From NCBI RefSeq assembly GCF_963924675.1, contig NC_089220.1, positions 113,352,697-113,416,696 on the forward strand: a stretch of 64,000 nt of DNA. The letters run 5' to 3'. Made by a program: the position numbers and the translations under genes. Positions 36,061 through 47,841 of the stretch are shown here, piece by piece (position 1 is the stretch's first letter; each line of letters starts with the position of its first letter). The notes beneath the pieces were generated by a model. It was given only the letters and a program-made list of their open reading frames with translations, ran no database searches and was not told the origin of the DNA. The stretch comes from Phocoena phocoena (lineage: Eukaryota > Chordata > Mammalia > Artiodactyla > Phocoenidae).

Positions 36061-38780
36061 ACTATCCTATTAGCTATGTTCCACCCAGCCTTGAAGTCTC
36101 ACCTAGATCTATCTTGTGGATGAATTTGATGCTTGCTGTCTGTGAGTTTGTCTTTTAGTGTTAGTGCACGTGGCGTACCCACTTCCCCGACGTGTGTGTG
36201 TGTACGTGTGTGTGGTGCACACCTAGATGTACACAGGTGTTTGCCAGAGTGCCAAGAGGCCATTTGTAGATGCCAGGACCTTATATCATAAGGAGGGGAA
36301 GGTGGACCAGGAGGGGAGCTCAGCCTGAGCCAAAGCTGCCATTAGTCTTATGGCCACCTGCCTTTGACCAAAGTTCATCATCACCTTGGAGAAGGCCTGG
36401 GTAGCACATCAGAAAATCTGTGTCTCCTGTGCAGAGCTCAGGCTGTGGAAGTCTGATCGTGTTTCCTTTGATGAGTACAATCCAGGGATTACAAATCACT
36501 CTTGGCAGAGGATACTGGGGAGAGGTTGAGTCTGAGTGGGGAAGAAGGCTGGAGTCTGTCTCTAGGTATCTTCGATTCCTAGGTAGGGTGGCCTGCATCA
36601 CATCACAGCTGTTTATTCGTGTGTCCAAGCAGGGCAGAGAAGGTCACTGATGGTGTTAATTTCAGAAACAATTAGCAGTCGCTACAAAACAGGAAAGTCT
36701 CTATTCAGATTGTGGGCTGGGCATCAGGACGTTGGAAATGTAAGTATGGTCATGCTTCAAGAGAATGTCCTCCGAGTGAGATTGTATGTTAAGTTCTCTG
36801 TCATCACAGAACACCTGTTGGGCCCCCAGCTGCTGTTCTAGGCACCAGGAATATAAAAAATAAGTCTTTGAGAAAAGTTTTTACTCTTCTGTAGTGTCCT
36901 GTTATGGGGAGGAAAGGAAAGCACAAACCATGATGATACACTGTGGCAGTTGCTAGGTTGGAGTTCTGCATATGCGACTTATACAGAAGTAAAGAAATTT
37001 AACCAAGTTTATCAAGTGCTGTAAATCAAGTGACTAAGGAATATTTGGAGAAGAGAAAGTGCTCTTACTCCAAATGCATTTCTTCCTTCCATCTGCAGTA
37101 TCATGTCATCCGAAACTGAAAAAGCAACTCTCTACAGAAGCAGGAACAAATGGCTCATTTATTGAAAATATCTTGCCCACCTGATATTTCTACCCTTGAC
37201 TGTTTTCCTTAGTTACCTGGGAAGCGTTTTTTAGGACTGAGAACAAATATACACCACTTCAGTGTTGATGACCATAAAAATGATGTAGTTTGCATTGAAA
37301 TCCTTGACTAATCTGTGCTGATTACCTAGTTTCTCCAGGGAAGAAAGAAGAAGTAAGGTGTTTCCTTTAATGAGTTAGCAAAACCTACTGTAATGTGTTT
37401 GCTTAATAGTATCCGGGGAGTTTTAAGATCTTCTTAACATTTTTACCTAATTCAGATTCTCTGGGTTTTCAGGATGCTCTGGGCAAGCCAGTCAGTTTGC
37501 AGAATGGAGGTTCAGTGGAAAGAAATGTGTTCTGTGGCTGGGTTTGAATGTGATGGGAAAAAAGGATGGGCTTTGCAAGGGGTAGGAGAAAAGACCAAAT
37601 ACTGAGAGCAGAGGGAGTGTCAGGAGAACATACCTCTGGCCTCAGGTCAGGAGGGGGAGACTGGAAAGGTGAGGGTGGGTGTGCCGGGGCTCCAAGGTCA
37701 GCTTTCCTGAACACCCTGCTGCCTGAGGCAGGATCTCCTGAAAGGGCTGTGGCGAGGATGATGGCCAGCAGAGGGCTGGGGAGGGTCGGACCCTCCGTGG
37801 AGGCAGCACACATCTGCAGTGGGCCGGTGCCTTCATTCTTTCTCCAGGGCAGTCTGTAGCCATTCACTGAACACCAGCAATAGAACCTAGAGAGAAATCA
37901 GACATGGGCCAGCTTCCTAAGAAGTAAAAGTCTATTGGAGACACGTGCTGTTCATCCTCCATTCATTCCTCTAACTTTTATTGCAGGGCCACTCTGTACC
38001 AGGCAAAGATGAGTAAAGATGAAAAGATGAATAAACTTATCCCTGGCCTTGAGAAGCTCCCCGACCAGTGAGGGACAAGCGTAAACAGAACGTAAGAGCG
38101 AGCACGCCTGGTATCTGTCAAGAGAGATGATGATCCTTTCTCTTTTAAGCTTCTAGACCCTGTCCTGTACCTCCCATTGTTGTCTGGCAAATTTGCCCAC
38201 CGTATTGTTAATGGTGACTCTTTTGAGAAAGGATATTTCTTTCTCAAAAGAATAACGTAAGTGCTAATAATAAAAGTCCACTGTGCTATTTACTTCCTTG
38301 GACTGTTGGCATTCCTTTTGCCTGTACCAGCCATTGGGCACTCAGTCTAGGGTAGTGTATCGTTGTGAAAGAAATCTTCATTTATGTATTTTTGTATTTA
38401 TTTGTCTGCCTCAGTAAGAGCGTAAGCTTCTCAAGGGCAGGGATCCCCCCACCCCCCACCCACCCTTGTCATATGTAGTACCTGGCACGAAGCTTCCTAA
38501 CTCAATAGGTATTGAAAGCTCATTAGCTGGTAACCTGATTGCCCCACATGCAAATGTTCGAGGACTTCAGGATCACTGGTCCCAGCCCTACAGGAGACAT
38601 GGGACCACTCTGATGTGTTGCGACTTGAGGAACCCATTCAACGTATCCATTGAGACCTAGAGTGTTCCTTTATCTCTGAACTAGTACTCGAGATGGCACC
38701 TGGGAAAAGATGTAGACCAGCAGCAGACACAGACTCTGTTTTGATCCTTTAAGCCAGCCTTGTTCGTATGTGGGTAGCAG
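36061..38780. other. mostly unique sequence; one exon-like segment
   Basis: No gene identified. 36666-36739 is bounded by 'ttaatttcag' and 'gtaagtatgg', so it could be an alternative untranslated exon of a + strand transcript, but this is weak. A short TG/CG-rich patch lies at 36196-36215. Confidence 0.35.
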
Positions 38781-38789
38781 GCAGTATCA

Positions 38790-39030
38790 AATGATGGTTA
38801 AGTGCATAAACTCTGGGCTCAGGCTGCCTGGGTTTGCATTGTGACTTTCCCACCAACTAGCTGGGTGACTCTGGAAACGTTATTTAACTTCTCTGTACCT
38901 CCATTTCTCAATGGTATCTCCTTCATGGGGTTGTTGTGAGGATAAAATGAGTTAATATAAAGCACTTAGAAAACCATCTGACACATGGTAAACACTCAGT
39001 AGATGTTTGCTCGAGTCCCCAGCTACATTA
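38790..39030 (+). mobile_element. MIR SINE
   Basis: Long MIR: 'actctgggctcaggctgcctgg', 'agctgggtgactctggaaacg', 'ttgttgtgaggataaaatgag'. Confidence 0.9.
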
Positions 39031-39229
39031 TTATTATTCTTATCTGAAATAATAGGTTATTAAATTACTCATCTCGGCTCACTTTGCTGTAGGTGATGTT
39101 CATGGCACGGTCAAGTCATGTCCTGAAATGTTTCATCTCCCAGCAAAGAGGTGAGGTACACCCAGTCCCCTTGGGGTAGCATCCATCCATCCATTCATTC
39201 ATTTGTTGAGTGTCTAGCTATGATTCTCT

Positions 39230-39410
39230 ACCAGATGGGAGGTAGTGAGTCTAATAAAGTGAAAAGAGGAGAAGCCCTGTGGTTGGTGGTCTGTATTCAA
39301 GTCCAAGCCCTACCCTCCACCCGTCGTGTGGCCTAAGTTTTGTTATGAGAATTAAATGACATGCTTATATTGCATATCAGGTGTGTAGTGTAGTAAAAGT
39401 TGATTCCTGA
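39230..39410 (+). mobile_element. degraded MIR-like SINE
   Basis: 'ttggtggtctgtattcaagtcc' and 'ttatgagaattaaatgacatg' with an internal deletion. Confidence 0.45.
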
Positions 39411-40388
39411 CTTTCTTGACTTTTCTTCCACTTTCTTTTTAATGGAAGACAAAGGTAGGTTGGACGCACTGATGTTGGGGGCCGACATCCTGGTACTTCG
39501 GTCCACAGACAACTGGACCAGTCAGGTGGGGGCACTGCACACAGTGGGCTGGGGTTCTGAAAGACGATATTTCTGGGGAAGAAGCCCGTGCGTGATGGCG
39601 GGGAGGGCAGGAGGGGGATCTGGGGTCTGCGGTTGGGATGTGGCCGCGAGGTGGTCTTTCTGAACCCAGACCTGAGAGGCTGATCAGACCCTTCTCTTTA
39701 GGGTGCATTGAAATCAGGGGGCGTCTTCCAGGGGTTCTGGTCAGGCCAAGAGGAGAAGGGGCAGGAAGTATACTCAGAGGTGGCCTGTGGGAAAGGGGCA
39801 GCACAACAGCACCGATGTCCAGGGCACAGTGGCCCCTTCTGGGGTCAGGGAAGCCAGCTCCTGCCCTGGGTTACATCTGTTGTGGCCCCTCTTTCCGTCC
39901 CCTCCATCCCAAGCCTTCGTGCCTCCTGTCACATCCTTCCTGTTCCCCAGGTGTGTGGGGACTGTGACTTTGGCCTGAACCAAATCAGGTGACTTGTCCA
40001 GCCATCCTGCAGGGTCTTTGTGGAAAGGAGAGCCGGCGGGGCCTCCATCGGCCAGGGAACATATGTTTTAACAGAAACCAGATCGTTCGATTTTTTTGTT
40101 CACTGTCAAGAAAGGTTATAAATCAACAGGAGCAAACCCCCAAAGGTGACTCGCTGCACAGATAGCATGTTTACTCAATCCCCGGCGCTGTTGCCAAATG
40201 GATTTTCGGGAAACCTCACTTTCATCAGGTCCCTCCCTGCTCCGGAACCTACAAGGGCTCTTTCTTCCCCATCTCGTCAAAATTCTCCTGGTGCTTGCCA
40301 GGGCTTGGATAACGTGTCTTCACCACATCTTCACAGTTTTACTCCTTCATCACAGTGAGAATCCTGCAGTGCCTTCTGATCCTCCAGA

Positions 40389-40588
40389 GCCAGGGCTTTT
40401 AAACTTTTCTGACCGGTAGCCACAGTGAGACATACTTACTTAGCCTTACTGTGTGTGATAAATGCTGGTATTTCCTTTTTTGTTCTTTTCTATTTCATTA
40501 AAAAAAGTGCAGGTCATGACTCACGCAGTTGGTTTCATGACAGCCTAATGAGTTGTGACCCACAGTTTGAAAAGCAGAGCTGATTTAG
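40389..40588. mobile_element. hAT-like non-autonomous element
   Basis: Inverted-repeat-like ends: 'cagggcttttaaactttt' on the left and the complement of 'cagctctgcttttcaaactg' on the right. Confidence 0.55.
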
Positions 40589-40601
40589 CACATAGTAATC
40601 A

Positions 40602-41105
40602 TGTTAGCACGTCCAAGCTCGTACTGTTCACTGCAGGACAGGCCAATCAATCGAGAGACGAGCTGTTGGGGCAAGGAATAGCGACTTTATTCAGAAAGCC
40701 AGCAGACGAGAAGATGGTGGACTCGTGTCCCAAAGAACCATCTTACCCAGGTTTGGACGCTAGTTCCTTTTATAGAACAAAGAAAGGGAGGTGAGGAGGT
40801 AAAGGTGATAAGTTGTTAGCAGTATTTCCTGGTTCCGGCCGGACTCCAGAGGGGTTGTGTTAATTTCTTTCTTCCTGCAGCCATTCACAGGTAGGCCTGG
40901 TCAGGAAGTTTCCTGTGAGCTAAACAAAGGTATTTTAACTTAACACTCAGGCATGGGAGGCAGGGTTCCTGGAGAATGGGCCATTATGTATACTTTAAGC
41001 TCTAGGCAACATCCCTTGAGTGATTAATTTGTAGAAAAAGCAATAGAATACAAAAGTTAAAGAAACAGATCCAACATGGAGTCAGATTTGTTCTTCCCTC
41101 TTACA
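40602..41105 (-). mobile_element. solo LTR of an endogenous retrovirus (class I-like)
   Basis: A 504 bp block begins TG and ends CA and is flanked by a 4 bp duplication 'atca' (40598-40601 and 41106-41109). On the minus strand it has U3-like sequence, a TATA box (complement of 40768-40773) and an AATAAA poly(A) signal about 77 bp downstream (complement of 40686-40691). U5-like sequence follows, ending '...gtgctaaca'. No internal retroviral genes remain, so it is a recombination product (solo LTR). The 4 bp duplication and layout suggest a gammaretrovirus-like family; no family name is claimed. Confidence 0.85.
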
Positions 41106-41109
41106 ATCA

Positions 41110-41660
41110 TAGAGACCCAAGTGAATATCAGGAAATAGCAGAGCTGCTACCAGCTCTTCCAGGACACGCTCATCAACAATTTCATAAGATAAAAGTGACC
41201 AGTCTAATCTGACAAGAAGTTGGTCAAAAAAACATTCAAGAGTAATGGCCTCCACAAATTTTTTTTGATTGCACCCATCAGTAAAAAATGTTTGAGCATA
41301 CAATGCTAATCTATGTTTGGTTATTTTTTTAACCTATCAATGTATGATGTGACCACATAAAACATACACTCAAAATATAAATTGTAGAAGGGTGACGTAA
41401 AGATGAAAGGGACCATATTTTAAAGTGACACGCTAATTGTGATGGCTTCATTCTATCATCAGCAAATATCTGAAGGCGAAATACACAGAACGAGGTTCAT
41501 GGTTATCAGCAGCGGTTGTAAATCTATTTTCAAACTGTTCTGATAATTTAACATGCTTTTCTGGTTGACTTCTTGTCAGATTTGGAAACCACTGCTTTAT
41601 AGCACACGCTCTTCCCTCAACATTGCCCTTCCTTTCCTGACAAAACTAAAAAAGCTCAGT
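41110..41660. other. no recognisable gene
   Basis: AT-rich, old-repeat-like text, possibly the continuation of the element before the LTR. Confidence 0.35.
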
Positions 41661-41859
41661 TAGCCCCTCCTTTTGCTACCTCAGTCCACCAGAAATCTGG
41701 AGGGGGTGGAGGGAGTCCCCTTTGAGACCTCTTTCCCTTGCCCCCCTCACCCATTCATTTTCCACATTCTGGGGATTTTACTTCTCAGTAGGGGGTCAGC
41801 TCTTCCTGGGGTTTCCTTTGATTGCTACGTTCCCACCACGCTACTTCCTTTCTTCTTCC

Positions 41860-42162
41860 TCCCAGTTCCTCACGTGCCTTTACATGTGCGATTCCCTCTC
41901 CCTGGGATGCCCCCCTCCCTCTTCACCTGCCTGACTCCCGCTCACCCCTCAAGGCCCAGCATAAAGGTCTTCCTCAGAGAGACCTTCTCTGACTACTGCC
42001 CAGTATACCTTCTGAGGCACCTTGCACTTTCTTCTTGGCTTCCCTGGGTCTTATCACAATTTATTTTTATACTTATTTATGTTTCAGTTTCTTTAACATG
42101 TGTAGCCCTCTAGCATCTAGATTGTAGATTGTAATTTCCTTGAAGGCAGGGACCATGCCTGC

Positions 42163-42197
<35 letters not shown>

Positions 42198-42255
42198 ATG
42201 TGTGTGTATCTAGCACCTAGGTCCTGTAGTCTCAATAAGTATCTGATATGCACAA
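41860..42255 (+). mobile_element. L2 LINE 3' end
   Basis: Consecutive L2 phrases: 'gatcccctctccctggga'-type text, 'agagagaccttctctgactac', 'ttgaaggcagggaccatg', 'tctagcacctagg'. A TG microsatellite has expanded inside it. Confidence 0.8.
42165..42195. repeat. (TG)n microsatellite within L2
   Basis: About 15 TG dinucleotides. Confidence 0.95.
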
Positions 42256-42420
42256 CAACCCTATGAGGTAGTTATAGACAGTATCCCCATTTTACAGATG
42301 AGGAAATTGAAAGCCAAAAGGGTTAATTGCCTAAGGTCACCTGCTTAATAAATGGAGGTACTGGTCTTAGATCCAGGTCTTTCAGATTACAATGTGTACA
42401 CTCTTACCAAACACTTTGGA
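42240..42420 (-). mobile_element. MIR SINE, antisense
   Basis: 'acaacaaccctatgaggtagtta', 'ccccattttacagatgaggaaattg', 'ctaaggtcacctgct'. Confidence 0.88.
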
Positions 42421-43194
42421 TTGTTCTTTGGTAACCCACATAGGCTAAGGGCTGATTTTCAGTCCCATCTTCCTTGCTGATACCTGACCAGCCCTCTCTA
42501 GTGATTCTCCTTCTCTTGAATTAGCTTGATTTATGCTCAGGGTCTCTGTATAACACTATTTACCCTGTGTTGTTCTGGATAACACCAACCTTTTCCCACA
42601 CAATTCCATGTCCCTAAATCTTATCCATGTAAGCTAGGTTGTAAAGCAAGACTCTGCATTGCCTCATCTCTTGAATTCCATAGCACCTTGGAGAGGACCT
42701 GAGCACCCCACATGAGTAAATAATTACTGATTAGTTGATCATTATCAGCAGCTTGGCAAAGATCTCATCTGACTCCCAAGTTAAATCCCGTCTTTGTGCA
42801 TATCCGCTTCGCAGCCAAGAGCAAGAAGACCGTGCCTCGGATTCAGAGGAGTTTTAACTGTTTCAATTTGCACTTGTTGGCCTTCTTCCTGGTGGATCTC
42901 AGTGTAACTTTTGGCTGAGAGCCAAGAATTTAAGGGTCTTCAATACCATGAGTAATTTCATGAGTTGCTGATGGCTAATTAGGAGCGATTACATTCAAGA
43001 GGCTTGATTTTCTTACTAACCCCCAGAAAGGGCTGGTGGTAACTTTAAAAATCTTATTTCCCCCTGCAAATGGAATTTTCTGATTCTCCTGACCGTCTTT
43101 TCGTAAGTCCTTGTAATTTATCCCCCATCTCCCGTTTCTAGTGAGAAGGAAATTTGCAGTCCTGAGAAGAATTTGGAAATCAATGATTTTGGAA

Positions 43195-43272
43195 AACTCT
43201 GGGCTTCAAGCCAGGGATTGAACCCGGGCCACCGCAGTGAAAGCACCTAGCTCGGACCACCAGGGAATTGTG
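43195..43272 (-). mobile_element. tRNA-derived SINE head fragment, antisense
   Basis: 'ggattgaacccgggcc' (box B) and 'accaccagggaatt' (head) of a CHR-like or related SINE. The tail part is missing. Confidence 0.75.
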
Positions 43273-43287
43273 CAGAGCTGCTTTTAA

Positions 43288-43890
43288 CTGAGCGTCCTCT
43301 CTTCCAGGCACTGGGCTAAGCATATGACATGTGTCCATTCATTTAATCTTCATAATCTGCCACAGTTCTTTGGGCCATATTTTTTGAACAGTTTTATTGA
43401 GATGTAATTCACATACCATACACTTCTCCAATTTAATGTGTACAATTAAACTTTCTTTAGTGTATTCATAGGATTGTGCAGTCATCTAAAATCACAATCT
43501 AATTTTAGAACATTTTTGTCACCCCAGGAGGAAACCTCAGACCCTCGAATTAGCCCCTCCCCACCCTCCAGACCTTGGTAACCACTAATGTATTTTTTGT
43601 CTCTATAGATTTGCCTATTCTGGACATTTCCTGTAAATGGAATCATATAATAAGTGGCCTTTTGCATCTGGCTTCTTTCACTTGTGTAATGTTTTCATGG
43701 TTCGTCTGTCTTGTAGCATGTATCCAGACATCATTTCTTTTTATGGTTAGGCTGTATTTTTACCCCTCCTGTACAGTTGGAGAAACCAAGACACAGAGGT
43801 GAAATGACTTTCCTGTGGTCAAGTAGCCTTCAACGTGGATGAAGCAAGATTTCCAACACGCATTTGCCTAATGCCAACTCTGCTCTTAGC
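43288..43890 (-). mobile_element. MIR SINE, antisense, split by L1M piece
   Basis: Left half 43288-43375 ('tccaggcactgggctaagca', 'catttaatcttcataat') and right half 43768-43890 ('gagaaaccaagacacagagg', 'ctgtggtcaagtag') are parts of one MIR separated by the L1M fragment. Confidence 0.7.
43376..43765 (+). mobile_element. old L1M-type fragment inside MIR
   Basis: 'gagatgtaattcacataccat', 'ggtaaccactaatg', 'tgtaaatggaatcatataata', 'ggcttctttcacttgtgtaatg'. Same family as 24105-24445. Confidence 0.7.
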
Positions 43891-44178
43891 TTAGAATCTG
43901 AGGTAGTCACACTGATGGGAGTTTATTAAACATCTTCTATGGTTCAGTCACTGTGCTGAGTGGCCTGTAAATTTGTTACCTCATGTTCATACATAATCTG
44001 CTTTCATTTGGGCAATCTGGTAACCATAATTGGGCATAACTGGGCAATGGTATTTTTGTCCTAATGTCTTCCATTTGCTCACTTCCGGTTTAATTGGCCA
44101 ACTTAAGCTGCAGAATCTTAGGCTCTAGAATCTTCCTAAGCAAACGATGCTAAAAATAGCATTGTTATTCTTCTGTAG

Positions 44179-44286
44179 GAGTTGAGTGCCACCCCCATCT
44201 GCAGAAGATTGGCAACATCTCTGAGGAGCCCTTGCTTTTCCTGGGATACCCAGCATCATGGTTTCCTGTTTCCTGGAGTCTCTCAG
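44179..44286 (+). CDS. candidate start-codon exon of a secreted or membrane protein
   Basis: A 108 bp segment is bounded by an acceptor ('gttattcttctgtag') and a consensus donor ('ctcag' then 'gtaagtgg'). The ATG at 44258-44260 has A at -3 and G at +4, a strong Kozak context. The same frame has stops upstream inside the exon (TGA at 44183-44185 and another after it), so the upstream part would be 5'UTR. The coding part is MVSCFLESL plus two bases (AG). This phase matches the exon at 56358 exactly, where T completes AGT (Ser). Protein identity unknown; homology was not tested. Confidence 0.5.
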
Positions 44287-44479
44287 GTAAGTGGAGAACC
44301 TTTTAAAAAGAGAACAGGGAAATAAGAAATTTGATATTTGAATTTTACTATATATTTCTTATAATAACTAGCCTTGAGGGCCTGCATCTCACAGATATTT
44401 TGTATATGCTGTGTACATATGTGTAGTAAGTTTGTTATTCACAAAGGCTTCTGAGGCCTGGGGAACTGTGTGCTATGGT

Positions 44480-44580
44480 GAGAGGTATTTTGGACTGAGA
44501 TTCAAGTGACTTAGGTTCGATGCTGTGCTCTGCTATTTTTGCTGGGAAACATCTAGGACTCAGATTTTTTTTTTTCTTAA
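44480..44580 (+). mobile_element. MIR-like SINE fragment
   Basis: 'ttggactgagattcaagtgac' and 'ctgctatttttgctggg'. Confidence 0.5.
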
Positions 44581-44610
44581 TAAAGATGTCACTGGATTGG
44601 TGGGTATTTA

Positions 44611-44720
44611 TCATGGTTGCACAATAGAATCACCTGAAAAACTTTAGAAAATATTGTCCTCTGGCTGTATCCCCACAGACTGTGACTTAATTGATCCAGT
44701 GTATTTAGAAGGTGACCTCT
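44611..44720. mobile_element. MER5-like hAT fragment
   Basis: 'gcacaatagaatcacctgaaaaacttt' is characteristic of MER5-type elements. Confidence 0.6.
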
Positions 44721-44914
44721 CTGGTCCCTTCCGTTCAAAACATCTATGACACACCTGTATGTTTTATTGGATACAGATATCAACCATGCCAAGTAAGTAG
44801 AACAAGTAGTATCGTCTCTGTACGCAAATCAGAAAACCAGTGCTTAATTCCTGGTGCTCACTTCCTTCAGGGCAGAGTCAGGGAAGGGGCTTGGTGCTCT
44901 AGAATCGAGGCTGT

Positions 44915-45090
44915 TTTCAAACTTTCCTTAAAATGATAGACCCCTTTAAAAATTCTTCAGTCAAAATCCTATGTAAAAATCTCAACATATAAATAGCCAG
45001 CAGCAGCATTTTGTTAAGAGAAATTTATTTTAGATGTTCGAGTTTGTAATACTTACACATTATGAGATTAATGAGTCTGTTTGGATAAAC
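44915..45090. mobile_element. hAT-like old element, partial
   Basis: 'ttcaaactttccttaaaatgatagacccctttaaaaat' resembles the end of a Charlie-type element. Confidence 0.45.
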
Positions 45091-45333
45091 ATCAAAATTT
45101 GAAATCAGATTTATGGATGATGGCTTGTACATCAGTCTCAGCATCTAGTTTCTTTGGCGACTGGTTTTAGCTGCATAGTATTAACAAAATCTTGATCCAT
45201 ACAGGTAAGTAATGGCAATTGGTAACAGTTCTTCAATGCAGCTCATTTTGCAATCTCAAGATACTCTTTAAAGAAATTGATTCAGAATCTAGAAAGGGAA
45301 AGGAAGAACTATTTGTTTCAAAGTTGAGTCGCT

Positions 45334-45520
45334 TAGGGAGGGTGGGAGGGAGGGAGACGCAAAAGGGAAGAGATATGGGAACATATGTATATGTATAACT
45401 GATTCACTTTGTTATAAAGCAGAAACTAACACACCATTGTAAAGCAATGATACCCCAATAAAGATGTTAAAAAAAAATAATAATCAGCCCAAGTTCTTCA
45501 TTCAAAAAAAAAAAAAAAAA
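45334..45520 (+). mobile_element. L1 3' end with probable 3' transduction
   Basis: The last about 130 bp of an L1 3'UTR ends 'aataaagatgttaaaaaaaaa' (A-run to 45477). Then come 26 bp of non-L1 sequence (45478-45503) and a second run of 17 A. The whole is bracketed by 'caaagttgagtcgct' (45319-45333) and 'caaacttgagtcgct' (45521-45535), one mismatch. The two A-runs inside a single target duplication indicate read-through transcription of the source L1. Confidence 0.88.
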
Positions 45521-45539
45521 CAAACTTGAGTCGCTAAGG

Positions 45540-47820
45540 ATATCTTGTAGTTTTTTTTTCCCCCCTTAACTATATGTTAGTCCCAAATGCCCAGAACTTA
45601 CACTGGAAAGTAAAACGGTCTGTAATATGTTATTGTGACAGTGCCACATGTGATGGCCCAACCAGGGCTAGAGCATTTGCCAGACAGATGCTCTTAGACC
45701 CATGCCTGGCATTTCACTGAGTGTGGTGTGTGTGTGTGAGCTTAGTCTGTAACTGCCTGTATAATTTTACATGAATTGACGTGTGCAGGCCTGCAGTCCA
45801 AAGACCCATGCAGAGCTATAAGCTTCTTCATCAATGACATAAACAAGTGTGTCAAAAAGAGTCAGAGAAGGCAGGAAAAGCTCCATCCTGAGGCTTCTGC
45901 AGAATCCAGCCATGAACAGAGCAGCCCAAGTCTCTTCAGGGTTAGTCTTTGGTATCTAATCTAAATTAGCATGGGTGCATTTTTTTTTAGCCATAGTTTA
46001 AAACATAATTTAAAAGATATTTCAAGGCATAAAAATACGTATCCAGTTTGTGGCAGCTCCAACATACTGCTGTAAAACCACAGGGGAATGAGAAATGCAG
46101 TTGGACCACTGGGTCACTTTAGGACCACAGCATATTTGAATGAACACCAGGACCCAATGGGAGACACAGAAGTGGAGGTCGCAGTCATATATTGAACTGG
46201 ATTGAAAAGAGCAGCAGGTAAAGCCTAAGTTTCCCCATGTGGTAAGCAAGTGTAAATCTAGCTGCCATCAGAAAGGTCCCTACGAGTACTGAGGACCCTC
46301 AAAATTGTGGCCACCCAGGCTGTACAAGAAGGGCTTCATTTGGGAGATGTCCCTTTTGCAAAGTTTTTTTTTTTTCTTAATGCTTGGAATTTTAATTGAT
46401 GCCCCTGCAGTTAATCTCTGTAATGATCTGTGATACGGAGGCCATCTCCCTTCAAGGGAGGCTTGGTGGGCTCACCTCCAAGCTGTGCATTATTTCATTG
46501 AAATTGCCCACAGACTAGAAATTAGCAGGGTGGGAGTTGTTGAAAGCTAGATGTGGCCTTGCTACCCTCCGGGCAGAACTCTGGAAGTCTTGACAGGCCT
46601 CCAGGATTATGGTCCTGCTGAAGGGATTGTTTGAACAGAGCAACTCAGCAGGACGTTTCTCCAACAGTCCTGCTGTAAGGACTGGGGAAAGAAAATGTGA
46701 GTTATGAGGATGGGAGGGTCTTTGGGAGAGCTCAGCTGAAGATTTCCATCAAGTCTCCTTCTTCATAAGCCAGGTACTCATAAACCATTCTGCATTCTGT
46801 TTCTAGGGCCACGTAAATATATTTTAACCCGACAAAAACAAACAAACAAACAAAAACTGGAGTATCTTTTGTTTAAATGCCTTTCAAAATGTTCTGGGGG
46901 AAAGAGCTATGGTTACTTTAAGAGTGAGAGGTCTTTGATAAAATCGGTAGATGAGAAGCACACAGAGAAACACAAATATTAAGGGCTTTTTAATACTTAC
47001 CAAGGCAACCATATACATAAAGATCCATAGGAAAAGCTGGAGGATTTCTCTACCTATAGAGAAAACACCAGAGAAAAATTGGGAGTTAGCTGCCAAGAAA
47101 ATCCCTGAGAGGAAAAAGCACTTAAGGGGATTCACAGTTCTGATATGCAGAGATTTCGTTTAAAAATCCCTCCCCAGTTCTTGCCAAGCCACAGGGAAAC
47201 AGAAAGCCAGCCTCCCCGTCATTGAAAAGAGATGGAGAAGCCCTGAGTATTAACATAGCAAGAGTGTCTCTGCCCTGCTCAGAATCTGTAGTAATCAAAA
47301 GAACCACGGTTAAACCCAGTAGCAGAAGAGACACTAAGATTTTAACTCTAGATGGAGCTGGTTAGCGAGTTGCCATTGAACCTTGGACAAGACTTGGATG
47401 CCATGCAAAACTCAGGGCAGGCGAAATCCGTTTGGACCAAAGGATGGTCAAGACTAGATTAAGGTTTGTCACCTGTTACAAGTTAGAGAGGAAAAAGGCA
47501 CTAAGTAATACAGAAGTGTATATATTTTCTTAAAGACTTGCTCCAGATCATTCACCTTTTTTTGGGTATGCACAGTTACATCTATGTGTGTTTTTTCAGT
47601 GCTTGAGTGGAAGGAAAACTCAGTTTTTCTCCCTAGAAGCAGTGTAACAAGTGAAGATGGCCACCTACCGTGGCCAGCCAACAAAGTCTCTTTAGAGCCA
47701 GTCTGCTTGGTCAGGGGCTCTTTCTTTACCTCATGGAGTGCTTTTGTATAGTTGATACAAGTTATCTTTGAGATGAAAAACACAGAGGAAAAACAAAACT
47801 ATTGAAAATGCCAAACAAGT
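45540..47820. other. no confirmed gene
   Basis: Mostly unique sequence with 'acaaacaaacaaacaaa' at 46838-46855. A + strand frame at 45776-45964 has protein-like composition but weak splice sites. A minus-strand exon-like 53 bp segment lies at 47001-47053. Neither is called. Confidence 0.35.
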
Positions 47821-47840
47821 GGTTAAAGTTGATTGCGGGG

Positions 47841-47841
<1 letters not shown>

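Noticed and set aside
45776..45964. Protein-like + frame (SFFINDINKCVKKSQRR...)
   Set aside because: Composition is plausible, but the acceptor lacks a good pyrimidine tract and the donor is weak; no homology can be tested here.
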